Shown in pieces: positions 1 through 12,500 of a stretch of 64,000 nt of DNA. Numbering within the stretch: the first letter of the stretch is position 1; each line of letters starts with the position of its first letter. Under the pieces are notes generated by a model. That model saw only the letters and a program-made list of their open reading frames with translations. It was not told the origin of the DNA and searched no databases. The DNA is from Dromaius novaehollandiae (Eukaryota > Chordata > Aves > Casuariiformes > Dromaiidae), in contig NC_088106.1 of the NCBI RefSeq assembly GCF_036370855.1, forward strand, positions 32,812,501-32,876,500, written 5' to 3'. The position numbers were made by a program, and so were the translations under genes.

Positions 1-532
1 AAAGTTAACTTTTTCTCAGAGGACATTGTTTTCCTTCCTCTGGAAACAGAGGGCTGTGAGAGAGAAGTGGAAGGAACAAGTCTTCCAACACGAGAAAGCT
101 TGTAATAAGGAGGATAAATATATATATTTTTCCCTTTATGTAAATAATCAGGGGAGGAGGATTGCCAGAGGATTAATTAGCAGCAGAGAAGTTTAAGAAA
201 GTTAGTACAGGAAAAAATTCTGTTTCAATATTAGAATGGTAAAGCCTGGGATCAAGCCATCAGGGATTTGTGTAATCATTTTCTTTCAAGGCTTTAAAAG
301 GTCATCCATGTCAGATCTTAATGGAAAGTGTGCTAAGTCCTTCCTCAGTGCCATGAGTGGGAATAGATGGTCCTTTGAGGTCCCTTTTGACCCAAAGTCT
401 CTGATTCTGTGCAACAGTATAGCAGTGTCCTTAGCTGGTTGAAGTTGCAGGAGCCTTTGGAGCACAATGGGGAGTGGTTTATATAGGCTTGGAATATTAT
501 CATCTCTCTAATTTTTTTTCTTTCTTTGTTAG
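1..532 (+). other. UBXN7: UBXN7 upstream intron (3' part)
   Basis: Intronic sequence before the first in-window coding exon. It ends in a T-rich polypyrimidine tract (510-530) and the acceptor AG. Short open frames here show no family resemblance. Nothing else is recognised. Confidence 0.7.
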
Positions 533-3500
533 AGATGAAGTTCGAGCTCCAATTCCTCAAAAACAGGAAATTTTAGTAGAGCCTGAGCCCTTATTTGGAG
601 GTAAGCTTGTGTTCTTATTCTTGTTTTGCATTTTCTTTAAATACCCTGAGATGAGCTAAGCGACAAAAGAAAGATGGAACTCTCTGAAAATGAAGAAAGC
701 ATTGTATGTACTTTTGTTCTTATTTTTCCCTGCTGCAACTCTGCATCCGTGTAACATTATTGCTTACTTAGAAATACGTCCATGTTATTGAAGACCTCAT
801 ACATCAGAGAAGTTATATTCCCAGTGGTACCAGTTTGCTAACTCTTGTTTTGTGAGACTTTGTGAGGCAACAGCCAATTAGCTATGCTAAATATATACCA
901 GTGAGTTGGTAGCATTCTTGGGGTTCAGAACCGTGTGGTACTGCTGTGAAAGTGTTCAGGGTGGTAGGATAAAAGCTTGAGGTTTGATTGACAAGTGAAA
1001 ATGCGTAAGACGAAAAGGACAAATGCTTGCTTCTCAGGGAAACGGGAGAGTTAGAAAGAAGACCTGAACTGTATGATTGCTCATCTTTTTCTCCATTTCT
1101 CCATTAGGAATTTTATTTGCTCTTCAGACTGCATCTAGTTTTCATTTTTGTTTTATGAAGCTGGTTCTTATTTTTCCTTTAGAAACATCTTTTGCTCTAA
1201 TTAAAGAGGTAATGGAAGTGCCTTTGAGTACTTATCTAATACACTGTCTAGTTCTTATCACTTAATGTACCATGTCTCAAGTATTCAATTTCAGACCTTT
1301 ACTGTAGTGGTACTTCTACTGCAGCACAGGAGTAGAACTTCTGTAGCGTGACTGGATTGCCTGGTTCACTAATCCTCTCCTTTTGTATTGTTCCACATCT
1401 GTGTGGAGATCTAAGGCTCCCTCTGTTTATGATGTTTCTCTGGCTTTCTGAGGCTCTGTCCTTACGTTGACCAGGCTGTTTCTAGCTGTCTGTATGGCTT
1501 TCCCCATGTCATCTGGATTCCAAGTACGGCCTTCTTCATCAAGGAAAGGCATGCAAGTGCTCCTCCTTAAAGCAGCCTCATACTTGTAGGAAATGTGCTT
1601 TTTCTATTGTTTAATTCCTGTGCTAGAGTGGAGCGTGATGCAAAGCTTCAGATTTAACCCAGAATTGGCTTTCTATTGATCCTTTTGCCAACACGAGAGT
1701 GGTCTTTCTCCCGTATAAATAAGGTTAGAGGTGGTTCCAGAGAAGGATCGCCTGCTGAGGGCTCTTTGAAGATGCATCGTTTTTTTTCTCTTGCTTTCTT
1801 TGTGGCCCAACAGTTTTTGACAAAGGTCTGCAGAATCCTGGGGTTTCAAGAACCTAAGAAGCGCAGGAATAAGATCTGTTGACCCTTTTACTTGGTTCTT
1901 TTCTACCCACCTGTCACACACTGATCACAGGCACAGTGTCCCTGAGTGCCATACTAAGGCAATCTGTGGCTCAGTGGTGGCTTCCTGGAATTTCTCATCA
2001 ACTAGTGGTAATATTCTCACTAAGGCCACTTCTGTTCATAGCATGAAGCAGGTTGATAACCCAGCTGAAACCGGAAAGCTGCTCCACTTCTCTTGGTCCT
2101 TTCGGCTCTAGCCTCAAGTGGGGGACGTTCCAGTTTCTGGGTTTCACAGCAGCTTGGGGTCTCTTCCAGTTTGGGAGATGACCCTATCTGTCTACCAAAC
2201 ACCTCTTGCCCTACAGTGGATATCCATGAAACACCTACCTGGACTGCTGCAAACATCTTCATTGGCGCTGAACCATTGCTCAGCCTGGGAAGGCAAATGT
2301 TGCTTTTTCTGAAGTTGTCCTTCCAAGCTGCAGTTTAAGTTGCTTTAAAGTTGGCTCTAGTGGGTTGTGCTTATGCCTAAGCATTCAGAGGAGAAAGGGA
2401 TGTTACTTACAGGAGTTAGAGGCATTTCACACAGGCATGTTCCTCTTCCAGTTTTACTTTCATTTATCTTGGTACTCTGGACTTGAGAAGAATGCAATGA
2501 ACAAGAATTGTGTCCCATTCTTTATGCCCTTAGTGTGGAACAAGATGAAAGATGCTGCCTGCAATATGGTGCAAAACCAGAAAGATCTCTAAAAAGAAGT
2601 TTTGGTACTTGCTTTCTGAACTGTGCATAGGTTATTCTTTCTCCTAGTAAATACATTTTTCTCATTACGGGTTTCCAGTGCATCTGTGTTGTATTTCTCT
2701 TACTCTGTTTAACTTGTTTAATATTTATCAAGCCTTGTAACAATTAAGGCTTGAAAGTACTATTTTAAAATTATTTTTCTTTCAATTAGTAGAAATTCAG
2801 AAAAGCAGTCTGAATAAGTTTTGATAGACAGTTTTGTTTTGGGCCCCAAGAACAGCAGTTGTGCTGTACGACAGGACTTCAAAGTCATTAGTTGGAAGTG
2901 GCAGAGGCCTTTTAGGTACTGTGCCTGTTACCTGCCTGGGGCCGCTGTCTCTACCCAGCTGAAATTAATTTGTTCTGAAGATCTCCTTGTGGATAATGAT
3001 ACCTGGATCTAGTGGAAGAGCCTGACTGTTGCCAACCCAGCCAAGAATTTAGGATAGGCTCTAGATGAGAGATCAGATAGGAATAGAAATGCATTGTAGG
3101 TAAAACATGTGTTTCTGTTAACAAGGAAAATTTTGGGGTGCATGATGAGCCCATCAGAGAGGGCTAGCTTTAAACTTTCACGTATCACTGATTTGTGTTT
3201 TGCTTCTGTGGTAAGGTTTGCTGGAGGGTGGATGTGATAGAAAAGAAGGGGTCTTAAAAACTACCTATTTCCATGCTCCTTCAGATCTTCATTCTTCCCT
3301 TGTGTATGCTCTGGGTTCTTACTCTGTTGTCCCAAAGATGTAATGTGAAGCACTAATACATAATACTTTTGATAGTATACCTTTGAAGTGATTCTTGACA
3401 TACTTTTTTTTAAGCTCCTAAAAGACGCCGACCTGCCCGTTCAATATTTGATGGCTTTCGGGATTTTCAAACAGAAACCAGTAAGTATGTGCGGATTGGT

Positions 3501-6500
3501 ATGTTGGAAGTTCTGGGTTGTTTTATACAACTATGGTTGTGAAATAGTTTCTGCTGTTGGCTGTGATGGGTTTCAGTCATCAAATGGTTTTAAATTGCCT
3601 ACTGTATAGCAAAAGTTATTTTGGAATAACATTATTAGGCTGTTTATTGTTGTGGCACCAGCACTGTTTGCTGGCATTTCTTTTCCACGTGTTTGTGGTT
3701 CAGTTAAGGTCTGTTGTTTATTCTGGGGGCAAATCTTAGATTTTTATGGGATGGCTGAAGGGAAAGTAAAGTAGTGGACATACAAAGCAGATATTAAAGA
3801 TGCTGGTCCAAACACTTGCCTGTGGTAGCATAAGTGAAACCATGTGCATGTTCTGTCTGGTCTGGTGTGGCAAATACTGTCTTGGTAAAACTTGTTCTCA
3901 AAACCCACTTTTTTCAGCTCTGGAGGGAATTGAAAAGGGAGAAGAATCTAAAGCCTGTATAGGAATTAAGTTAATCCACTGCATTTTTCTTGAATGGCCC
4001 GTGGTGTTTCTGGCACTTGGGTTAGTTTTGGGTAGCCCTGGGGCTTTTTCCTTGGCAGCACACAAGGTTCTCATGAGTTTAATTGTTGTTTACTACTGCC
4101 TATTCATTCACATGCAGAATCTCCAAATGACAAAGCTTTGGCTGTTATTTAAACCATTAAGTCTCATAGAATATGATTCTATTAGAGATGAAGACTAAGT
4201 ACATCATAGCTGACTTAGAGCCATCATGCAGTTGTTACTGCTGATGTTGCCAGAGTGTTCAAGAGCTGTAACCATGGGCCAGGTTTCTGTGTAGTTAGGC
4301 AATGTTTGGATGCCAAACCGAAAATGAGTATCCATGATTTCCGTTTTTCCCTACTAGGTTTTGTCAGGGTTTTCCAGTAATAAACTAGTTAAATAAACCA
4401 GTTAAGTACTAAAGGCTGACGTGTAAATTAAAATGCACAATTTACACAGTTGCCATACCCTTAACCTTTTTTCATCATCTGCGCTGTGTTGTAAGACATT
4501 TAGAGATGTGCAAAATGTAAAACTATTGTGGAGGTTTATAATAAAACTTTATAATACTGTATGATAAAACTTCATAGGTGAATATTGTTGTCTGGTTATC
4601 TCTGAAAAAGTGTCTGTGGCCATAGAAGTCCAGATTATTTCCTTGTTCCTGGGCCTGGTACACAGGGATACTTTTTTCCCCATGGCATCCAGTACCTATT
4701 CAAAAATGGTTCGTACGCTATGACCATTGTCAGCTATTACACTATTGGAAAGCTTTTGGGTCATGTAATTGTTGTTCTTCATTTTAACTGACTTGGATCC
4801 ATAAAATGCAGTTCATCACTGCATTTGTAGGTAAGCAATTGTGATTTACCCCTGTTTTGTGTGGTCGTGTGTATGTAGGAAATGTGTTCTGTATCATTTC
4901 GAATGGAAGTGATACCACTAACAGAAACTTGCTCAAAATATGGTACTTAATGTAAACGAGTCTGAAAACCCATTGACCCATGAGAGATAGTGGTATCCTG
5001 AGTCAACTATGGGAAGATTAGGTATTAATATACACTTCTAAAGATACTTCTTCATGTAAAGTAAATATTTTTGTTCTTTTTAGGGAATTGCCTTAAGGTC
5101 AGGAGATACTCACAATATTTCTGTATTGGTCTAAAGGTTACAATGGTACAATCTAGCTCTAAGTTTCTCCTTTTGAAAGTGTCTCTGAGGAAAAGTCAAT
5201 TGTTTTCTCTGTTCGTTTGTTTTCAAGTACTGGTATATGACCACCTCCACTGATACTCACATTTCATAAGAAAATCTATTTTAAAAGTGAAATAAATGCC
5301 CAGTGCTTGAGAAAAAGGAGACAAGCAGGGTCCCTACGTAAAGGAGCCTGATCTTATTAACAGTTCATTTTGTTCATTGTGGTCCAACCTTATGGCTCTA
5401 GTGCTGAAGTTTTGTGTATGAGGGTACAGCCAATAATAAATCCATCTTTGAGTATTTTGTCTAATTCGGCTTCCTTTCCTCTTGGGGCTGTGCAGTTCGA
5501 CAGGAACAGGAGCTACGAAATGGAGGCGCAGTAGATAAGAAACTCACTACTCTGGCAGACCTCTTCAGGCCTCCCATTGATCTGATGCACAAAGGCAGCT
5601 TTGAAACGGTAAGTCTGTAACTTTTGCTGAAGTTACTTACCTGATGACTGTATACAGAGTGAAAGCCCTGTACTAGGCCGTTGGCTGATGAGTCTATTTA
5701 TAGAATGATTGTATAGTAAGTTACGAGGAACCATGTAGTGATAAATACTTGTTTGATGCACTGCATGTTGATGACTTGGGAAAGATTTAACTAAAGGTGA
5801 TGGACCACCTTTATTGTTATGTTTAAATGTCAGTATGGCTAATTGCACTTGGTCAAAGACTTCTGTTCAAAATGAACCTGTTCAAAATGGAAAAATTGTG
5901 TCACTTGACGTATGTCTGTAAAGCATGGTATAGAAATAGCTGAAGTAAAACCGCTTTTGATAGGTGAGCAAATACGTTACAAGGAGCAACATAGTTTGCA
6001 ACACAGCTCTGCTAAGAAGCTCTCAAGGAGAGCTACACTGACATGGCTAACCAGCTTCTGATAGCTGACCTAGTACAGATGTCTATCTGTACATGACCTC
6101 GTATCTGTACCTGCACTTTATATTCAGTAGTGGTCTTGTTCTTGTACAAAATCACAGTGATTGTCTTTTGCACCTGGTAGTGATGGATAACACATCCAAG
6201 AGATTGTCTCCCTGAGAAAGGCACTATTAGCTTTAAATAATTTCAGGTGTCACCTTTTCTATCTGTGTAGGCATTTGTGAGTCTAGTCGTAAGTTATGAT
6301 TTGGATCCAGTGACCTAATTCATGATTAGAGATTATACAAATCGATACGTCTTTTCATTTTTTAGTCTATAACTTCCAGATATTCTTACGTCAGAACTTG
6401 AAGCAAGTACTGAACCTTCACCTGATCCACTTCAAGTAGTTAAGTGTTAGAGATGATTTTATGAGAATGCAAACTAATGCTCAAATGGTGCACCACAGAT

Positions 6501-9500
6501 GCTGCAAACCATGCTGGAGATCTGCGTCCATGAGCTGAACGAAAATATTATCTGGTCCTGGGAAAGACTTCACTCTTTTTGTGTGCAGAATCTAGTAAAG
6601 TTGATTCTAAACTCATGAAATGTTTGCTTATAATACCATGCTCACATAGTAGAGCACCACTGGAGAACTTCTGCAGAAATAATACCTTTATTGAGTCTCC
6701 AGCTCCCATCCTGTTGGCCTCATCTCTTGTTTCCCAAATCACCAATGGTCAGTTGGCTTGTCTCTAATTTCTGTGTTCTGACAGTGCCTTCCATATGTTT
6801 GCTTTTCTAACAAAATTCCAAGTTTGAAAGGATGCTGACAGAGAATAGTGATGTCTATCTCAACAAGTAATTTGGTGGAATAGAAGCAGATCAGTAGATT
6901 GAAGAAATTGGTGCTGAGGCATCTGTATGATGATGTGTGGTTCAGGGTTTACTTCAAACAAGATTGTGTCTGGTCCCCTGACCGAATAGCCCCACCAGAC
7001 CTGTGGTTCAGAGCAGTTTGTGAACCAAACACATGCATGGTTAAGAGGAAACAGTAAGGGAAGTTCACTTAAAAACAGCCACTGCTGCCCAGACAAAAAT
7101 GTATACACAACTAGCAAGTGCCTTCTTATCTCTGCTGTGGAATGAGATGTGTACTGGTCTTCCTTCATATCTTGCTGAAAATGTCAAGACTTTATCAATG
7201 TTGATTAGGTCTCTTCTGTCATAGCCAAAAATAGTTTCAGCCTACGAAATAACTGATTGATGGATTTGACTATCCAAAAGTCTCTGCCTTCTTATTTAGT
7301 CTTGTTAATTCAGAAAAAATACATTTGTATGTACACGCCTTGTCCTGCTCTTTGTAGTAACTCAGATTCGGAGAGATGCATGCTTTCTGGTATCGGCATT
7401 CACCTTTTTATGTTCTTGTACAATTCCTCGTCCCATGGAATACCCTTGATTTCAAACTGATGCTCCTCAACTTCCTTGCAATAAAAATCTTCAGCTTCTC
7501 AATTTGTTGACCAATACCTCTTTCATTTTTTCCATTTATGACTCTGTGCTGCAGTACTACTCTACAGTTCGGGACAGTGCCTGGCCTCCTGCAAACCTAG
7601 CGATCACATTCTTCCTTAAAATTCACCTCTGGCGAACTTCTGTTAGCTCTGTAACTTACTCTGCTTCTTCCTTCACTGTACACTTCGATAAACCTATATA
7701 AATTAGATAATAAACAGGGATGTTTATTGCATTTTAAAATCATTTTAATACTCTCATATTTTAGTGTTAACCTAAGCATTTTGGGGTGGGGGGGGTTGTG
7801 GTGTGTGGTATATTCTAAGCTCTACGGGGGGTGTGCAAGAACACTCTACCAATACTGTGCCATTCATATTGATGACTTTATTCAAACTGAGAAAGTATCT
7901 GGTCATATTAAGGTTGCCTGCATCTTTGTTGCTCATCTTTCTGTCACTCCCGTCTGGGTTATCTAACTTCGATCTTCATCTTAAGTAGATTCAGTTATCT
8001 TTTGTTTTTTGCCAGGAAAACTCAATTACTTTCAAATACAAGCAAACTTTCTTAACAGAAAAATGCAGAAAGTTGTGGTTTCATTTTAGCTCTGTAATTC
8101 TAGCTTTTAAGAATAGATGAGAATTAACTTTCATTGAAGAGACATTTTCAAGTTTTGAATGAGCATTGATTTTTAACTTGTAATCCAGAAATGAATATGT
8201 GCTTCACATACGGTACAACTTAGGATCATTATACTTGTAAAGCTGAGTATATGTTTAACTTAATTACACTGTGGAAAGTGAGATGTGGAAGAGTTCTGAG
8301 GCAGAAAATCTGTAAGAGATTTTATTTTAATCCTGCAGGTCTTTCGAACGTGGTGCTTGAGCCACTGGATATTAGTTATTATTAGTTAGTAGCCAGTAGG
8401 CTTGTGGAGTGGGGCCACATAAACTAGAGGCAAGCTAACTAGATGTTATCCAAAACTATCCTTTTTCTCCTGCTAGAAAATTTCGGAGAAACTTTCAGAG
8501 CTTAAATATGCAGTGTCACCAAAAAAATCTGTATTTGATGGGTGTTACATGGCTATATAATTAGGCTGTTACTGCCTGCCAAGACTGTGAAGAGTCAGTT
8601 AAAATTGTACAAGGAATTTTATTTGGCATTTCCTGGCTGTAATATTAACCTTCGTGGTTGTTCTCTCTTTAATGTAGACTCTTCTAGGAATAAATCACTG
8701 GAGCAGTGCACCAAACATGCTTTGTAATGAAGAATGTGGTTTTGTTCTAGTGTCGAAAGATTGCTTTCAAGAATTGTAGGTGTTTGTCTTCTCATACTTA
8801 CATTGTGAGATGTGATTTAACTCACGGAGGGTACATATCAGATTGACATAGTTAAGTGCATTTCTGTTTTGGGGAGCAGATAGTTCTGGTGCACCTAGTT
8901 CTATACCTAAGATTCACTAGAATTTCAGTACTACTTTGAAGTAATTATATATAATGTTGCGGAGTTTCAAATCTTGGATCTGTATGAAGTTTCATCATTT
9001 TACAAGCTAAATGTTCTGTAGCTGCTCCCTGCTTTACAGCTGATTGTGAATATTTTCTTTGTGTGTACCAAGCAGTAATAGTTTGGAAGTGAATCTAGTC
9101 TTTATACTCGAGTGATACTATTATCTTTGCGTAAGGTACTTCTAGACTGTACTTTCTACAAGTATAACTGCTAGATGAACCACTGGCCCAGGAATGGCTG
9201 GTTGATGAAAGAGTGTGTGTGCCCTGTTCTTCTGTGCTGGCCCGGGCAAGAAGTGTAAGTGTAGTGCAGACAGTGTGTCTCCTCTTCAAAGGTAGACCTC
9301 TTGCTCTGACTTTTGTAACTGCTGTCTTCCAAACTGAACTATGCTTGACTAGCAGATATCTAGAAGGTCATAAGATGCTGGCTCCACTTCCTCGTTTGTA
9401 TATGTGCATTAGATGGCAGCAGTTTAACCCTGTCTTTTTAAATGTTAGATGTAAAGCCTATTGTTTTTAAAAGGAAGTTAAAAGTGGTTTCGAGAGCTGT

Positions 9501-12500
9501 AGCTGCTTTCTGTGCAAAAACTTGTCTTTGTAAATGTTCTATGTGGATTTCCTGCTTGCATCCCTTAAAGAGGACATTAGCTGGATAGAGGAGAGGTAGA
9601 GTCAGGTTTTCTCTAGTGTTGAGGAATATACAAAGTAAGTATAGAAGAATAAGATGCACTTTCCAGCTTTGCTAGTAGGATATAATAATGATAGAAAATA
9701 GGATTATAGGTACAGTGGCCTTTTTTTTTTCTTTTTCAAATTTGTTCTTTTAATCCAGTACGGATTAGGTTAGAATACAAGACTAAGGCAGTCCGATAGA
9801 CTTAAGGTATATATTCATATATGTTCCCTTTAATCTTGAGCAGTACCTCTAGACCTCTTTGTAAGCTAGTTGCCTAAAATTACTTCTCAAAATCCACATT
9901 TAGCTCAAAACACTCTTTAAAAAAAAAAAGCCTAATAAGTATATTTAAAACCCTGATTAGTTATTTAGGTGTCCCCCACACCACTTATTCTGTCTGTTGA
10001 CAAAATACTGGATTCCGAGACTGAAGTGTTAGTGATAAGAGGTTAGTATGAAGTCACTTGTGGGATCAATATGACTATTCCATACATTTTGTCCTATTTT
10101 TTTCTGTAACATTCTTTCCTGTGAGTAAAACAAAAATAGGCTCTGCAGGTCATTTGGCCATGCAGAGTAATTTTGTAGACTGAGATCCTGTGATCAAAGA
10201 GCAAGTTTATACTTTAATATCTACAATTTTAATGGGAGTACTGAGGCTTACATTTTACCAGGCTAAGTGTATGGAGTTCACACGTCCCAGTATTTGTGTC
10301 AGATAGTCTATTCAAAAGTGCACAGGCTAAAATTCACTTTAGAAGTGAAAACTTTGGTTTGGGGAATAAAATACTGTAAAAACTTATGCAAAATCCTAAT
10401 TCCTCAAATTTGCTGTTAAGGGCATTACAAGCAAGACAGTGAACACACTTATAATTTTTTTTTTTTTTTTGAAAAAAGAAAAGGAAGTTCATATGCTAGT
10501 TCCAGTCTCTCCAGGTGGTAAGAGCATTCCTGCTGTTGATATAGCCCTCTTTTTTTCAACAGGTATGACAATTCAGCGATCAGAATTACATTCTTGATCA
10601 AACTCCTACCATTAACCAACCAATCAGACAATGCCAGCTTTGTGACTCAAACCAGTAAGATTTCTTCCTGCGCCTTCCCATCTTCCTCCCCACTTACAGT
10701 CCGGATAATGAGCATCAAAAAGGGATGCCTAATTTGTCAGGTGCCCAGTAATAGAGAGAGGAGAAAAAAAAAGAACGTATAGAGAGGGGGACCTGTCGTA
10801 TTTATGCAAGTTTGCCATCAATTATGCTCTCCTATTAAACAGAAAAAGATCCACAGGTTTATCTGAAGAGTGAGCAGGTCTTTCCTCTGTTGTCACATTG
10901 GTGTGATTGACTACACTGTTCCCAGAACAAATACTTAATTCACAGTCTTTTTGTTTTTTTGTTTTTTTTTTTCTCTGCTCCTAAAGTTGCTTTTCCCACT
11001 CTGTGCTTGGCTTGTTGAAATCCAGCAGCTCTGTTCATCGGTGTGATTCTGTAATTAAACCAATCTCATTTAAGCAGGTCTTTCAGCCCTGCCTTCTGTT
11101 TTGTGGATGCCTTTTTGCTAGTTCTGTCCATCTTTTTCACTGTGAAGGGGTTTTAGTGAAAAATCTGACAGTGTTAGAAGCCATCACTGATCATTGCTGG
11201 CATTGTTTATGTCTAGCTCTTCAGTTTTGGCTAATGAAACTTTTCTCTCTGCTTACAGGCTAAGGAGTGTGGTCAGATGCAGAACAAATGGCTCATGATA
11301 AACATTCAGAATGTGCAAGATTTTGCATGTCAGTGTCTCAACCGTGATGTGTGGAGCAATGAGGCTGTGAAGAACATAATCCGGGAACATTTCATTTTTT
11401 GGCAGGTGGGAAATTTAATGGGGCCATACTAGTAACTTGATGTCCTGGTAGGTGGGTTAGTGAAAACAGAGTTCTTGGAAGAAAATGCCGCTGTTAGTGT
11501 TCTCTTAGAGAACTGCAGTAAAGGTGAGCCTTGTAGTTCAAGGATGTGTTTTGATGTTTAAACAGCCTTTGACTTGTGGATTCAAAACTTTCACTTGACC
11601 TCTAATACATGGACTGTTAGAGGTTTGTACTGTGTTTGTAGCAGTTATGGAGAACTGTACATACCACTTGTAGGTTATACTGTGAAACAGACAAACTTAG
11701 TATACTTTCATGATCATTTATGTCCCCTCCCATCCAAACCCCCCAATAACTTGCTTCCGTTGTGGTATTCTGTAGGTATACCATGACAGTGAGGAAGGAC
11801 AGAGATACATACAGTTTTATAAATTGGCAGACTTCCCTTATGTCTCCATCCTGGATCCCAGAACAGGTAAGATAAGTGACAGCTACCTGCAGTGTATATA
11901 TCCTGTGAGGACTGGCAGTTGCAGGCTAGAATACTCTTTGGCAATGCACGTTACACAGCGATTGAAGCATCTCAGTTACCTTGTTTGTTCTCTGAGAGAC
12001 CCCAGCGTCACTGAAGAAGTGAAGCAGTATCTTTTGGAAGAACTAGAGGAATAAAGCTCCTAAGGCTTGCTCAAATTATGTGTGTATTTGATTATGGTAC
12101 TTGGCATAGGTTACCAAATACTTTGTTTAAGAAATGAAGTTAGTACCACCTAGTGGTAAAACTATGAATTGAAATTTATTGATGCTTCCCTTGGAACGCT
12201 GACGCAGCTATAAGTCTAAAAGCTCTTAAGCTACTTGAAATCAAGTAATGGATGAGCTACCTTTTAATATTAAAATGAAACAAACACAAGTCTGCTTCCT
12301 GTTCCTGGCACAATAGCTTTGTGAGGCTCAGAGATAACTCATTAAATTGTATCTTAATTTTGAAATAAATTTGGCTTTTGGTTTTGTCTTTTTTTTTTTT
12401 AACTGAACAATCAAACTTCTTCATTCACCTCCAGGTCTTTTTAAATTATAACTTTTTTTTCTGTGTCCCAACAGCCTTGTCGTTTTTATTGTCACGTAAC

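Noticed and set aside
3800-4198. 132-codon hydrophobic open frame in a UBXN7 intron
   Set aside because: Purely intronic, no recognised family, AT-rich hydrophobic translation typical of noise.
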